Counted from the first letter of the stretch, positions 44,965-54,148 are shown. The stretch: 64,000 bases of DNA from Actinomycetospora endophytica (GCF_021026375.1 NZ_JAJNDB010000001.1:186001-250000), one strand, 5' to 3'. The notes: generated by a model from the sequence alone, not told the origin. Translations and numbers: made by a program.

Positions 44965-45402
44965 TCAGCCGAGCTGCTTCCGCAGACCGGCGATCCCGCC
45001 GCCGAACACGTCCTGGGCGAAGACGCGGTTGAGCTCCTCCTCCTGCCCGGCGTCGGCGTCGTACTCGGCCCACCACTCCACGAAGGTCTCGCCGGTGTCG
45101 GTGACCGGGCTGACCCGGACGGTGGCGACGTAGCGGCGGACGCCGAACGGGTTCGCCCCGGTGAACGTGTAGGTGAGGGTGCGGCCGGGGTCGTCCAGGA
45201 CGAGCAACCGCTCGTCGAAGGGGTCGCCGCCGTCGGCGAGAGTCAGCCTGCGGACCGCGCCGACCTGCCCGTCGACGCCCTCGACCAGTTCGCTGTGCCC
45301 GATCGCGGGCAGGAAGGCGGGCAGGTCGTTGTAGGCCCGGATCTGGGCCCAGACCCGGTCGACGGGCGCGGCGACGACTCCACTGGCGTACGGACGCGGC
45401 AT
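44965..45402 (-). CDS. SRPBCC-family (START/Bet v 1-like) protein
   Basis: 145-residue lipid- or ligand-binding helix-grip protein. Typical sequence: VVAAPVDRVWAQIRAYNDLP at the start, PFDERLLVLDDPGRTLTYTF, FVEWWAEYDADAG and a long C-terminal helix ending GGGIAGLRKQLG. The ATG at 45402 with GGAG five bases upstream is preferred over the GTG at 45408. The ligand is unknown. It is separated from upstream genes by a long gap, so it is probably monocistronic. Confidence 0.88.
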   Translation of the reverse strand: MPRPYASGVVAAPVDRVWAQIRAYNDLPAFLPAIGHSELVEGVDGQVGAVRRLTLADGGDPFDERLLVLDDPGRTLTYTFTGANPFGVRRYVATVRVSPVTDTGETFVEWWAEYDADAGQEEELNRVFAQDVFGGGIAGLRKQLG

Positions 45403-45835
45403 GGTCACTCCAAGGGTGTCAGGTGGTTGCTCTTGAGCGGGCGAGCCGGTGTCGCCCCTCGGTGCAGGGGTCGGCCGGGGGGAGCGTGCCTGCTTCCGGC
45501 GCGTGGCGGCAACCTCAGAGGTTGGCTGGCCCGCCGGGCGTCAGCATGCGCAGGTGTGTGCGCTGCCCGTGACGGGTGAAGGCACCGGGACGGTGTATGC
45601 GGGCTGGGTCAGGTGGCCCAACCGTCGGTGTTCACGGGGATCACCGTCGCCGCGTCGAGAACGGCAGCGGCCTGGGCCGCGACCGGGCGTCGACGCAGAC
45701 GTGATGGTCCACGTGCTCGGCGCATCCGGTCTGGACCACTGGGCAAGATCCGACCGGTGGCTCCGGATCTCCCCTTCCCCGGCCGTGATGTGCTGCGGTT
45801 GCTGTCCTCCGGAGGCGGGCGGGAGGGTGTGACCG
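45403..45835. other. 433-base stretch without a supported gene
   Basis: Divergent promoter region between the SRPBCC and YbjQ-like genes. Frames are open on both strands but none looks like protein. No obvious dyad or RNA structure stood out. Confidence 0.4.
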
Positions 45836-46672
45836 GTGGCCGGGCACGAGCTTCCTCTGAGGTCGGACGCCGGCCATGGACGATCGTCCCCGAACGGGCT
45901 CTGGACATCGCTGGCACCGTCACCGTCGTTGCTGGCCGGCCAATCGGCCGAGCTGGATCCCATCGGTGATGTCACGGGGGCCGTCGCGATCCGGATCGAC
46001 TGGCGCGGGTCCGGCCCCGTCGACCCCTGGACCGGCCGGACCCGCTACAAGACCACCACCTCGGGCGGCGGCAGCGGTTCGCACGGCCACCGGCCGTATG
46101 CCCGCGCGGTGAACCACGCGCACTCCGAGGCGCTCCGCCGGCTCGTGGCCGAGGCCTCCGACGAGGAGGCCGACGGCGTGGTGGACCTGGACCACCACGT
46201 CGTCGAACACGACGACGGACTGCTGGAGGTGGTGCTTCGGGGCACCGCGGTCCGGGCCCGCACCGCCCAGCGACCGGGCCGGGTGTTCACCACGGACCTC
46301 GGCGCCGGCCAGGTCGGAACCCTGATCCGGCAGCACTGGGTGCCGGTCACCGCGGTGTGGGGCTTCTCGGTCGGGGTGCGACCAACCGACTGGTCCGCGG
46401 CCCAGCAACGTCGCCGGAGCGCGCCGCCGCAGGAGGTCGTCGGCCGGAGCGATCTCCTGACCCGTACCCGGGCCGATGCCCGCGATCAGCTCGCCGACCG
46501 TGCCCGCCGGGCCGGAGCCGACGGAATCCTCACCTCGACGATGACGCTGCGGGAACGCAGTGAGATGGTCTGCGAAGCCTTGATCCGCGGAACCGCCATC
46601 GCCCGGTTCGCACCGGGTGACCCCACACCGGACGACATCGCGCCGCTGACCGTCATGCCCCTGCGCTCGTAG
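45836..46672 (+). CDS. YbjQ/UPF0145-like heavy-metal-binding domain protein
   Basis: 278 residues with two related halves: the second begins VNHAHSEALRRLVAEASDEE, ADGVVDLDHHVVEHDDGLLE and the last ADRARRAGADGILTSTMTLR. Each has the YbjQ-type pattern of a helix with GADG(I/V) followed by beta strands and a G-T-A(V/I) ending (LRGTAVRA, IRGTAIAR). The GTG start has GGGAGGG at eight bases. Metal binding is a family label, not proven. Similar double-domain proteins occur across actinobacteria. Confidence 0.7.
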   Translation: MAGHELPLRSDAGHGRSSPNGLWTSLAPSPSLLAGQSAELDPIGDVTGAVAIRIDWRGSGPVDPWTGRTRYKTTTSGGGSGSHGHRPYARAVNHAHSEALRRLVAEASDEEADGVVDLDHHVVEHDDGLLEVVLRGTAVRARTAQRPGRVFTTDLGAGQVGTLIRQHWVPVTAVWGFSVGVRPTDWSAAQQRRRSAPPQEVVGRSDLLTRTRADARDQLADRARRAGADGILTSTMTLRERSEMVCEALIRGTAIARFAPGDPTPDDIAPLTVMPLRS

Positions 46673-46687
46673 TGCGGCATCCGGCCG

Positions 46688-47353
46688 TCAGGGTGTCGAC
46701 GACAGCGCGTCCCAGCGGAGCCGGAGGTCCTCGGCGTACGCGTCGGGGCCGGCGAACGCCGCGTCGTGGATCCCGGACCTCGCGACCTCGATGTCTCCGG
46801 TGGACCCGACGCGCAGCATGGTGGTCGACCCGTGCTGGCGGGCCGGGTCGCGCTCGGCGTCGCCGTCGAGCACGAGCACGTCGTCGCCGAAGGCAGCGGC
46901 GGCCTGGGTCGCCGTGACCGCCGTCGCCCCTCCGGTGGCGTTGGCGCTGCTCATGAACACCCAGCCGAACGCCGTCAGGATCTCGGCGAGGTCGGGGCGC
47001 CACGGCGCGGCGGTGAAGAACACCCAGCCGTCGCGCACCGCCGGCGCCAACCAGTCCGGGACCGGATCGGCGACGGGCACCAGCACGCTGACCGTCTCGG
47101 ACCCGACGAGCCACCGCAGCTGAGCCGTCGCCGTCTCGGTGACGGCCAGATGACGATCGAGCACGTCGAGGTCGCGCACGCTCAGCCCGACGGGTTGGTC
47201 CGCGGCGCGGCCCTTCGTGGTGTTCACGACGGGGCCGGTCGTCGCCGTGACGACGTACCCCGCCGGAGACGGCAGCGGCAGCACCACCGGTCCACCGCCA
47301 CGAAGCACCTCGACCGCCTCGGCCACCGTCGCGGCATCGATCCGCCGGATCAT
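46688..47353 (-). CDS. Sua5/YciO/YrdC-family protein
   Basis: 221 residues of the YrdC fold, which in tRNA t6A synthesis forms threonylcarbamoyl-AMP. Visible: VEVLRGGGPVVLPLPSPAGY, the basic KGRAADQPVGLSV motif, VFMSSANATGG in place of the usual SSANPSG, and STTMLRV in place of STVVDL. These substitutions suggest a divergent paralogue rather than the essential Sua5. GGAGGG precedes the ATG. It is convergent with the YbjQ-like gene. Confidence 0.85.
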   Translation of the reverse strand: MIRRIDAATVAEAVEVLRGGGPVVLPLPSPAGYVVTATTGPVVNTTKGRAADQPVGLSVRDLDVLDRHLAVTETATAQLRWLVGSETVSVLVPVADPVPDWLAPAVRDGWVFFTAAPWRPDLAEILTAFGWVFMSSANATGGATAVTATQAAAAFGDDVLVLDGDAERDPARQHGSTTMLRVGSTGDIEVARSGIHDAAFAGPDAYAEDLRLRWDALSSTP

Positions 47354-47498
47354 CTCGTTCCCTCCGCCTCGCCGTCGTGCCCGTCCTCTCGATCTTCGAT
47401 GGTGCCCCTGAGCTCGCCGCGACGACGTCGAACCGATGCGATCCGTGGCGAAGGTCGCGGAGCTCAACAGTGGGGTTGGCGCCGTCGGCGGCTGGACC

Positions 47499-47527
47499 TT
47501 GACGACCTGTTTCGGTCAGCGTCTAAT
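47499..47527 (+). promoter_or_regulatory. Sigma-70-type promoter of the YCII gene
   Basis: TTGACG, a 17-base spacer and TCTAAT match the housekeeping consensus at five of six positions in each hexamer. The predicted start point is about 45 bases before the ATG at 47579. It is one of the cleanest promoters in the window. Confidence 0.6.
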
Positions 47528-47578
47528 TCGTCTATAACCGAAATCATCGGTAGCGGACCGCTCCGGAGGAGGCTCACG

Positions 47579-47896
47579 ATGACGAAGTTCCTGGTGCTGT
47601 ACCGGGCGAAGATCTCGGCCACCGAGCAGATGAGCGCCAGTGACCCCGAGCAGGCGCAGGCCGGCATGGACGCGTGGATGGCGTGGGCGACCCGCGCCGG
47701 AGATGCGGTGGTCGACCTGGGCTCCCCACTCGCCGTCGTGGAGCCCGCGGGGGACGACGCCGACCCGATCGGCGGCTATTCCATCCTGCAGGCCGAGTCC
47801 CGCGAGGCACTGGCCGCCGTGCTCGAAGGTCACCCGCACACCGTCTGGGGCGGCACCATCGAGACCCTCGAGATGCTGTCCATGCCGGGAATGTGA
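47579..47896 (+). CDS. YCII-related (DGPF-type) protein
   Basis: 105-residue ferredoxin-like-fold protein: MTKFLVLYRAKISATEQM, a middle with DLGSPLAVVEPAGDDADP and GGYSILQAESREALAAVLEG, ending HPHTVWGGTIETLEML. The YCII His and Asp residues appear at the expected places. The family is thought to include small dehydratase-like enzymes and is often linked to extracytoplasmic-function sigma factors, though none is adjacent here. GGAGGAGG precedes the ATG. Confidence 0.88.
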   Translation: MTKFLVLYRAKISATEQMSASDPEQAQAGMDAWMAWATRAGDAVVDLGSPLAVVEPAGDDADPIGGYSILQAESREALAAVLEGHPHTVWGGTIETLEMLSMPGM

Positions 47897-48677
47897 CCCG
47901 ACGGGTTGGTCGCTGAGATCACGGTTCCTGCCCGGAATGACGCCGCCCACCGATCTCGTTGCCCGATCCGACCTGAATTGGGCGCCGATCGATCCTCGCC
48001 TTTCGCGTTCGGGATGACGAATGCGCTCGTCGGATAACCGGGCACCGTCAACAGATCCAGGATCCGACATCCCGGTGAATCGTCCGCTGACCTGGGTGAC
48101 TCGCGAACGATCCGATCGGTCAAACGATCGGGCGCAACCCGCTCGGCCTGCCGTTCGCCCGTCGAGCCGCCCCCCGGAGATGTCGGAGGAGCCCGGAGAG
48201 CGAGCACGATCCGCGCCCCTTCCCGAGTGATCGTGACGTTTTCGATACCTATTCCGTGGCGCCTGATCCCGTCCGCCGGGGTGCCATGGAATCGCCCCAC
48301 ATCGTCGGCCACGTCATTGAACGACATCGCCCGAGAAATGTGATGTTCCACTGCGCCGTGGACTCGTGGTATGAGTAATTGACCGCGCCCGAACGGCGAC
48401 CGGCGATCAATGCCGAGGTGGGCGGGCGATGCGTCAATGGGGGGATCGCGTGTCGGATTCGGGATGCAGTGGGCGCTCTGGTCGATCACGGGGCGATCGG
48501 TCGTCCGCCGGTGCCGTGGCAGGAATGCGCCGATCAGGATCGGTAACGGATCGAGGTCGACGAGGCGGCGCTCATCGCTTCCGACCCGCGGCGAGGACCA
48601 GGACGACCGAGGAGGACCTCGCCCGACAGGCCGGTCCCGGATGGACACCCCGCCTCGATCGCGACGTTCCGGACGGC
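47897..48677. other. 780-base stretch, no supported gene
   Basis: Lower GC than surrounding genes, with a mixed codon pattern in all frames. A minus-strand frame contains a protein-like run (AMSFNDVADDVGRFHGTPAD, about 48280-48340) but without a start, Shine-Dalgarno or conserved family. It may be decayed coding sequence. Confidence 0.4.
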
Positions 48678-49199
48678 ATGCCCACCCCCGGCCGCGGCCG
48701 TCACCAGGAGGCGGGCCAGGGCGCCTGCCTCATGGAGTACGTCTCCCTGCTGGTGGGGGAGGCGTTCTCCGATCGGCCGACGTGCACCCACCCTGCGCTC
48801 GCCGAGTTCGCGCGCGGGGTCAACGACCGCCTGTCGGACGACGGCCGAGCCAGCCTGTTCAGCCGGGCCCCCGTCGTGGCCACCATCGGCCCACGAGCCC
48901 CGGGTGTGGCCGCGGCAGTGGCCACCGCCGCCCTCGCCGACCTCGGCCCCGACCGCCCGGGCGGCGGCCTCGATCCGGATGAGAGCCACCTTCTGCAGAG
49001 CCGACTGATGCGGTTGCGTCGCCGCGATCGGCCCGGCCGCCACCGGTGGGGCCGTCACCGCGACCGCATCGCCGCCCGTGAACTGATCCACGTCGGCCTC
49101 GAGCGCACGCGCCGCATGCCGCCCGGGCCTGCCCGCGACCGAATCCTGCTGCGGCTCTTCGACCACGCCCTGCTCGCCGTCCCTCGCACCCCCGCGTGA
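48678..49199 (+). CDS. Conserved actinobacterial hypothetical protein
   Basis: 173 residues. The N-terminal third GACLMEYVSLLVGEAFSDRP, TCTHPALAEFARGVND recalls small actinobacterial proteins that share a CLMEY...PxCTHPxL motif. The two Cys and the His could bind metal. The C-terminal two thirds are Arg-rich helices. The ATG at 48678 is chosen because it opens just before the conserved motif; longer in-frame starts exist. It is followed 50 bases later by the protein kinase. Confidence 0.6.
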   Translation: MPTPGRGRHQEAGQGACLMEYVSLLVGEAFSDRPTCTHPALAEFARGVNDRLSDDGRASLFSRAPVVATIGPRAPGVAAAVATAALADLGPDRPGGGLDPDESHLLQSRLMRLRRRDRPGRHRWGRHRDRIAARELIHVGLERTRRMPPGPARDRILLRLFDHALLAVPRTPA

Positions 49200-49249
49200 T
49201 CGGAACCGGGAACAGCAGCGGACCGACGGCGCGTGTCTGAGAGGTCGCG

Positions 49250-50371
49250 ATGGTGGAGGACCCGGCAGGGACCCGGCCCGACCCGGACGCCCGCCCCGGA
49301 CGCCCGTGGCGGTCGGGGACCTCGGCGCGGTGGTTGGCCGCTCTACGCCACCACCGTGGTCGGCGCCCATCCACCATCGATCCGGCCGAGCGGGCTCCCG
49401 CCGCCACCGAACCCCGCGCGAGGGTGGCCGCCGCGGACGAGGAATCGTTGACCGGCCGGCGGATCGGGTTCTACGAGGTCGGGGACCTCCTCCACGACGG
49501 GACCCTGAGCCGGGTCTATCGAGCCTCCGACCCCCGGCTCGACCGGGCCGTCGCGCTCAAGCTGATCGCCCGGCGTCACGCGCACGACGAGGAGCTCCGT
49601 CGGCTGTTCGTGGCCGAGGCCCGCCACACCGCCGCGGTCGAGCACCCGCACATCGTGCCGGTCTACGACCACGGCAGAACCACCGACGACGCGCCGTATC
49701 TCGTGATGCGCTACATCCTCGGCGGCACCTTCGCCGACCTCATCGCCTGCCACCCGTTGCCGCTGAGCCGCTTGCTCGTCGTCGGCGGTCAGGTCGCGGG
49801 CGCGCTGGACGCGGTGCACGCCGCGGGTCTGGTCCACCTCGACGTCAAACCGGCCAACATCCTGGTCAGCACGTCTCACCGGACCGGCTCCGACGCCGGC
49901 GGCGACTACGTGTACCTCGCCGACTTCGGCCTCGCACGCCCCGACGGAACGGTCCCCGCCGCGCCCGCCGGGGCGTTCCTCGGGTCTCCGGCCTACGCGG
50001 CCCCCGAACACCTCCGCGGCCACTCGATCGGTCCTGCCGCCGATCTCTACTCCCTCGGCTGCGTGCTGCATACGGCGCTCACCGGTCGTGCTCCCTATCT
50101 CGGAACGGTCCCCGAGATCGTCTCCGGACATCTCACCGGCGGCGCCGATCAGCCACCAAGCCGGCTGCGTGCCGCCCACCGACCGCCGCCGGAGCCCGGC
50201 CTCGCCGCGGGCCCCGCCACCGACGCCGTGTTCGCGCGCGCCCTGGCCGCCGACCCCGCCGACCGCCCCGCCACCGCCGCCGACCTGCTCGCCGGGCTGC
50301 ACGCCGCGCTGGCGGACGACGCGAGCGCGGCCGGGTGGCGGGGCCCGGAGAACGACGGGGTCGAGGGGTAG
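49250..50371 (+). CDS. Soluble Ser/Thr protein kinase (non-RD, degenerate Gly loop)
   Basis: 373 residues. A basic, disordered N-terminus of about 70 residues is followed by a Hanks-type kinase domain (about 72-345). Catalytic Lys in AVALKLIARR, catalytic loop VHLDVKPANILV and DFG in YLADFGLARP, with APE in YAAPEHL. The Arg of HRD is Leu, so it is a non-RD kinase, and the Gly-rich loop is degenerate (LLHDGTLSRVYRA). There is no membrane segment or PASTA domain, unlike PknB. It is convergent with the decayed thiolase-like gene. Confidence 0.92.
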   Translation: MVEDPAGTRPDPDARPGRPWRSGTSARWLAALRHHRGRRPSTIDPAERAPAATEPRARVAAADEESLTGRRIGFYEVGDLLHDGTLSRVYRASDPRLDRAVALKLIARRHAHDEELRRLFVAEARHTAAVEHPHIVPVYDHGRTTDDAPYLVMRYILGGTFADLIACHPLPLSRLLVVGGQVAGALDAVHAAGLVHLDVKPANILVSTSHRTGSDAGGDYVYLADFGLARPDGTVPAAPAGAFLGSPAYAAPEHLRGHSIGPAADLYSLGCVLHTALTGRAPYLGTVPEIVSGHLTGGADQPPSRLRAAHRPPPEPGLAAGPATDAVFARALAADPADRPATAADLLAGLHAALADDASAAGWRGPENDGVEG

Positions 50372-50389
50372 CCAGTCGCCCTCGTGAGG

Positions 50390-51575
50390 TCAGCCGGTGA
50401 GGACGACGCCGGCGCTGCGCAGCAGCGGCGATCCGTCGAGCGCCACCGCGGTGTGTGCGTCGGACACCTGCCGCGGCCCGGCCCGCCCGCTCACCTGCCG
50501 CACGGCCTCGATGAGGTGCCCCATCCCGTGCAGGCGTCCCTCGGAGAGGCTGCCGCCGAACGTGTTCACCGGGAGGGTCCCGGTCCGCGCGATCCGGCCG
50601 TCCCGCACGAACGCGTGCGCCTCCCCCTCGCCGCAGAACCCCGCGGCCTCGAGCCAGTAGTAGACGGAAGGGCTGAACCCGTCGTACAGCTGGGCCACGT
50701 CCATGTCCGACGGTCCCAGACCCGTACGCGACCACAACGCGTCCGTCGTGGTCCGGCCCGCGGCGACGTAGTCGTCGAGCATGTAGAGCGGCTGGGCCAG
50801 CGGCGCCCGGCGCACCGTCTGCTGCGCGTAGGCGCCGACGTACGCCGGGCGGTCGACGAGATCGCGGGCCCGCTCGCTCGTGGTGAGCACCAGCGCGGCG
50901 CATCCCTGCACCGGGACGTCACAGTCGTAGAGGCACAGCGGGTCGGCGATCATCCGGGCGCCGAGGTAGTCGTCCCGGGTCAGCTCCCGATCGCGGAAGA
51001 TCGCCTGCGGGTTGAGCCGCGCACCCTCCCGCTGGGTGACCGCGAGCTCGGCCATCGCCTCCCGCGAGGCCCCGTGACGGTGCAGGTAGCGCTGGTAGGC
51101 GACGGCGTGGGTCTGGACGATCCCGGTGAAGCCGTACGGCGCGGTGAATTGCTGATCGCCGCCGACGCGGTCCTCGGTCCAGGCGCCGTAGGACCCCGGC
51201 GGCCGGGCGCATCGCCCGCCACACGAGCACGTACCGGCACACCCCGGCGAGCAGCGCGTCGACCGCCTCCACCACCGCGCTCGCGACCATCCCGTCGGAG
51301 ACCTGCGCGTACCAGCCGATCGCGCCCGAGGAGAAGAGGTGGTCGAGCAGGTAGCCGGCGCTCACCAGGTCGACGCCGTCCTGGCGGGCGGCGCCGTGGA
51401 ACGGCTGGTCGGGATAGGTGGCGAGGCCGTCGACGTCGTCGACCGTCAGGTTCGCGTCGGCCAGCGCGGCCCGGCAGGCGTCCAGCGCGAGCGCACCGAG
51501 CGGCCGCGGATCCGCCCGCACGATCTCCGAGACGCCGCACCCGACGACGGCCGTCCGCCCGGCTCCCTCCCACAC
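50390..51575 (-). pseudogene. Thiolase-like (Ltp2/SCP-x type) gene with a frameshift
   Basis: The N-terminal part (AGRTAVVGCGVSEIVRADPR to RYVLVWRAMRPAAG) and the C-terminal part (SYGAWTEDRVGGDQQFTAPY to the end) are in different frames. They join at a CCCC run (plus-strand 51194-51197) where one base is extra. Repaired, it gives about 394 residues, normal for the family. It lacks the thiolase nucleophile Cys and carries QLYDGFSP and SEGRLHG, as in Ltp2 retro-aldolases of steroid side-chain degradation. The partner DUF35 gene ends just upstream. Either a true inactivation or a sequencing error. Confidence 0.8.
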
Positions 51576-51580
51576 CGGGA

Positions 51581-51976
51581 TCAGCCCTCCGCCGGCTCGA
51601 ACTGGGGCAGCACGAGGTCGTCCGCCACGTGCTCGAACCACACCCGCACCGCGGCGCCGATCTGCACCCACCCCGGACGCGGACCCGGCAGGCCGCCGAC
51701 CAGCAGCAACCCGTCCTGCACGGTCAGCGCCACGACGACGTTCGTGTGCGGCCGGCCATCCGCGCCCCGCCCCGGCACCGTCGTGTGCGAGTGGACCCGG
51801 CCCTCACCCGGCACCTCCCGATGGTCCAGCTCCTCCCCCGCGCACCACGGGCAGAGCACCCGCGGCGGGTGGTGGAACCGGCGGCAGCGCAGGCAGTGGC
51901 GTAGCACCAGCCGGTGCCGGCGGGCGCCGTCCCAGAACGGCGCACTCAGCTCGTCGGGGACGGGACGGATCGGCAC
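51581..51976 (-). CDS. DUF35 OB-fold / zinc-ribbon protein
   Basis: 131 residues. The N-terminal rubredoxin-like zinc ribbon (CLRCRRFHHPPRVLCPWC; two CxxC pairs) is followed by an OB-fold (GRVHSHTTVPGRG onward, ending VRVWFEHVADDLVLPQFEPA). DUF35 proteins bind CoA esters and pair with thiolase-like enzymes, as ChsH2 pairs with Ltp2. It is six bases upstream of the frameshifted thiolase-like gene and downstream of the acyl-CoA ligase fragment, all on the minus strand. Confidence 0.9.
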   Translation of the reverse strand: MPIRPVPDELSAPFWDGARRHRLVLRHCLRCRRFHHPPRVLCPWCAGEELDHREVPGEGRVHSHTTVPGRGADGRPHTNVVVALTVQDGLLLVGGLPGPRPGWVQIGAAVRVWFEHVADDLVLPQFEPAEG

Positions 51977-51979
51977 GGA

Positions 51980-52325
51980 TCACCTCGTGACGCCTCGGGC
52001 CCACTCGGCCTTGAGCTCCTGCTTGGCCACCTTGCCCGACGTCGTCCGGGGGATGTCCTCGGCCCGCCGGAACACCACGTGCGCCGGGACCTTGAACCGG
52101 GACGCGAGCGCCCCGACGTGGGCCCGCAGCGTCTCCGCGTCGAGCCCACCGGACGCCACGACGAACGCCGCCGCGATCTCTCCCTGGACCCGGTCGGGCA
52201 CCCCGAGCACGTAGGCCTCGGAGACCTGCGGGTGCATCAGGAGCAGCCCCTCGACCTCGGCCGGGGACACGTTGATCCCGCCGGTCTTGATCATCTCCTT
52301 GACCCGGTCGCGCCGACCGTCCGGA
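51980..52325 (-). pseudogene. C-terminal fragment of an acyl-CoA synthetase
   Basis: Only the C-terminal cap domain remains. Sequence starts at GRRDRVKEMIKTGGINVSPA and runs through SEAYVLGVPDRVQGEIAAAF to the catalytic-Lys motif DIPRTTSGKVAKQELK. The large N-terminal AMP-binding domain (about 400 residues) is gone. Upstream of about 52325 the frame turns into unrelated sequence, so a deletion or insertion breakpoint lies there. It belonged to the ligase/DUF35/thiolase operon. Confidence 0.85.
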
Positions 52326-52562
52326 ACCGGACGGCCACCCGCTGTCCTGGGAGGAGCTGTGGGAACAGCTGCTGTGGCGGGCACGGATCACGCTCGACGG
52401 ACCCCGGGCGGCGTGCCCGAGCCCGGCGGCGAAACGGCAGGCGATGGTCGTGCTGCTCGGGGCGGGCGGCGGTGCTCTGGACCGCGCTCTGGATGCTCCT
52501 CGGCGTGCTCGCGCCCTGAGCCGGACCCTGGACTCCGGGCCCGACATGACGAGGATGACCGC
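52326..52562. other. Junction sequence between the ligase fragment and DUF6092 gene
   Basis: Carries no recognised family. A plus-strand frame reads GHPLSWEELWEQLLWRARIT, which is protein-like but short and without a start, possibly the tail of a lost gene that replaced the ligase N-terminus. Confidence 0.35.
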
Positions 52563-52877
52563 ATGGCCACTGCCTGGGTCCTCGACGAGGACGACGCGCT
52601 CGAACTCCTCGCCTACCTCATCACCGCGGCCCGCACCCAGGTCGACGAGGCCGCCGAGTACGGACCGATGCGCCTGCTGACCGCGGCCCATCGGCTCGCC
52701 GAAGCCATGGCGCCGCGCTCCTCCCCGGCCACCGCCGAGACGCTGAACGGGCCTCTCGCCGAGATGCCGTTGCTCGCCGTGCCCCGGGAGCAACGCGACG
52801 AGTACGTCGAGGATCTCGACGCCGTCTGCCGGTCGCTGGCCGCGCACCTCACCGCCCGCTACGGCGGCACGCCGTGA
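52563..52877 (+). CDS. DUF6092-like small protein
   Basis: 104 residues, acidic and helical: WVLDEDDALELLAYLITAAR, TQVDEAAEYGPMRLLTAAHR, then PAEMPLL-type linkers and a last helix DAVCRSLAAHLTARYG. It looks like DUF6092 proteins, which have no known function. The stop overlaps the GTG start of the nitroreductase gene, so the two are coupled. Confidence 0.65.
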   Translation: MATAWVLDEDDALELLAYLITAARTQVDEAAEYGPMRLLTAAHRLAEAMAPRSSPATAETLNGPLAEMPLLAVPREQRDEYVEDLDAVCRSLAAHLTARYGGTP

Positions 52878-53437
52878 ACGACCCCGTCCTCGACGCGATC
52901 CGCCGACGGCGGGTCACCCGGTCCATGACCGACGAGCCGGTCGCCCGGGAACAGATCGAGACGATCCTCGAGGCCGCGCGGTGGGCGCCGACCGCCGGGA
53001 ACCGACACCTCCAGCGGTTCGTCGCGACCACCGATCCCGCCACGCTGCGCGTGCTGCGCATGGTGTCGCCCGGGATGATCCCGCGCCCGGCCGCCGCCGC
53101 CGTCGTCGTCTGCGTCGACCGGGAGCTCGTCGCGCGCTACGGCTTCCCGACGACGGCGCCGGGTCCCTGGATCGACGTCGGCACCGCGACGGCGACGATC
53201 CTGCTCGCCGCCCAGGCGGTCGGTCTCGGCGCCGGTCCGGTGAGCTCGTTCAGCCGGGCCGCGGTCGCCGTCGTCCTCGATCTCCCCGGGTCCTGGAGCC
53301 CGGAGCTGATCATCTGCCTCGGCCATCCCGCGGCCGACCAGCCCCGGCCGATGCAGCGGCCCCGCGCGCTCGGCTGGCGGGACCTCACCCGGTGGGTTCC
53401 CGACGACGACCCGGGTCCTGCCGCGGACGCGAGGTAG
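52874..53437 (+). CDS. Nitroreductase-family protein
   Basis: 187 residues of the FMN nitroreductase fold: DAIRRRRVTRSMTDEPVARE, the ARWAPTAGNRHLQRFVATTD phosphate/FMN site, and DVGTATATILLAAQAVGLGA, a typical helix. Such enzymes reduce nitro groups, quinones or flavin substrates, or dehalogenate. The GTG start overlaps the DUF6092 gene by GTGA, pointing to a joint role. It ends one base before the convergent alpha/beta hydrolase stop region. Confidence 0.9.
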   Translation: MNDPVLDAIRRRRVTRSMTDEPVAREQIETILEAARWAPTAGNRHLQRFVATTDPATLRVLRMVSPGMIPRPAAAAVVVCVDRELVARYGFPTTAPGPWIDVGTATATILLAAQAVGLGAGPVSSFSRAAVAVVLDLPGSWSPELIICLGHPAADQPRPMQRPRALGWRDLTRWVPDDDPGPAADAR

Positions 53438-54148
53438 TCACCCGACGGCGGCCGGGGAGGAGCTGATCGCCCGGGCGGCGGATCGGATCACGTCGGCCAC
53501 CTCGTCCGGGTGGGAGAGCATCGGCACGTGGCTGCTGTCGAGCTCGTAGGTCGTGGCCTGCATGCGCCGGGCGCAGAACCGCTCCAGCTCGGGGTGGACG
53601 GTGCGGTCGTCGCGCGCCACGACGTACCAGCTGGGCTTGGACCCCCAGGCCGTGCCGGCCACCCGCTGGTTGAACAGGTCGGTGTCGGGCACGCCCTGCG
53701 TGGCCCAGACGATCTGCTGTTCCTGCGAGGGCAGGTCGCCGGCGAAGCACTCGATGCCGCTCGGGCGCAGCCAGATGCGGCCGTCGGCGACCTCGATGTG
53801 GGCGAAGACGTCCGTCGTCGGGAACTTGTCCTGCAGCGTCTGTGAGGTCTCGTCCTCGTCGGGAGCGAGCGCGGCGAGGTAGACGAGCCCGGCGACGCGG
53901 TCGTCGGCGCCGGCCGCGGTGATCACGGTCCCGCCGTACGAGTGGCCCACCAGGACGGCGGGGCTCGACACCCGGCCCAGGGCCCGGTGCACGGCCGCCA
54001 CGTCGCCCTCGAGGGTGTCGAGGCTGTTCTGGGCGGACAGGACCTCGAAGCCGTCGGCGCGCAGCAGCGACATGACTTTCGCGAAGCACGAACCGTCGGC
54101 CCACAGGCCGTGGGCGAACACGATGCTGGGCTTGGTCGAGGTGGGCAT
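53438..54148 (-). CDS. Alpha/beta hydrolase
   Basis: 236 residues. The nucleophile elbow is VGHSYGG (Ser), the oxyanion hole FAHGLWADGS, and the catalytic His lies in DSSHVPMLSHP. The acid is probably the Asp in VARDDRTVHP. It resembles the small methyl-esterase/hydroxynitrile-lyase-like group of bacterial hydrolases. It is divergent from a GlxA-type regulator across a 68-base gap, which suggests local control. Confidence 0.92.
   Translation of the reverse strand: MPTSTKPSIVFAHGLWADGSCFAKVMSLLRADGFEVLSAQNSLDTLEGDVAAVHRALGRVSSPAVLVGHSYGGTVITAAGADDRVAGLVYLAALAPDEDETSQTLQDKFPTTDVFAHIEVADGRIWLRPSGIECFAGDLPSQEQQIVWATQGVPDTDLFNQRVAGTAWGSKPSWYVVARDDRTVHPELERFCARRMQATTYELDSSHVPMLSHPDEVADVIRSAARAISSSPAAVG

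Noticed and set aside
47830-48648. Minus-strand frame of about 270 residues
   Set aside because: One protein-like stretch, but no Shine-Dalgarno, weak codon bias, and it overlaps the YCII gene end and the start of the next gene.
52326-52562. Plus-strand frame reading through the ligase breakpoint
   Set aside because: Protein-like for about 60 residues but lacks a start and any known family.
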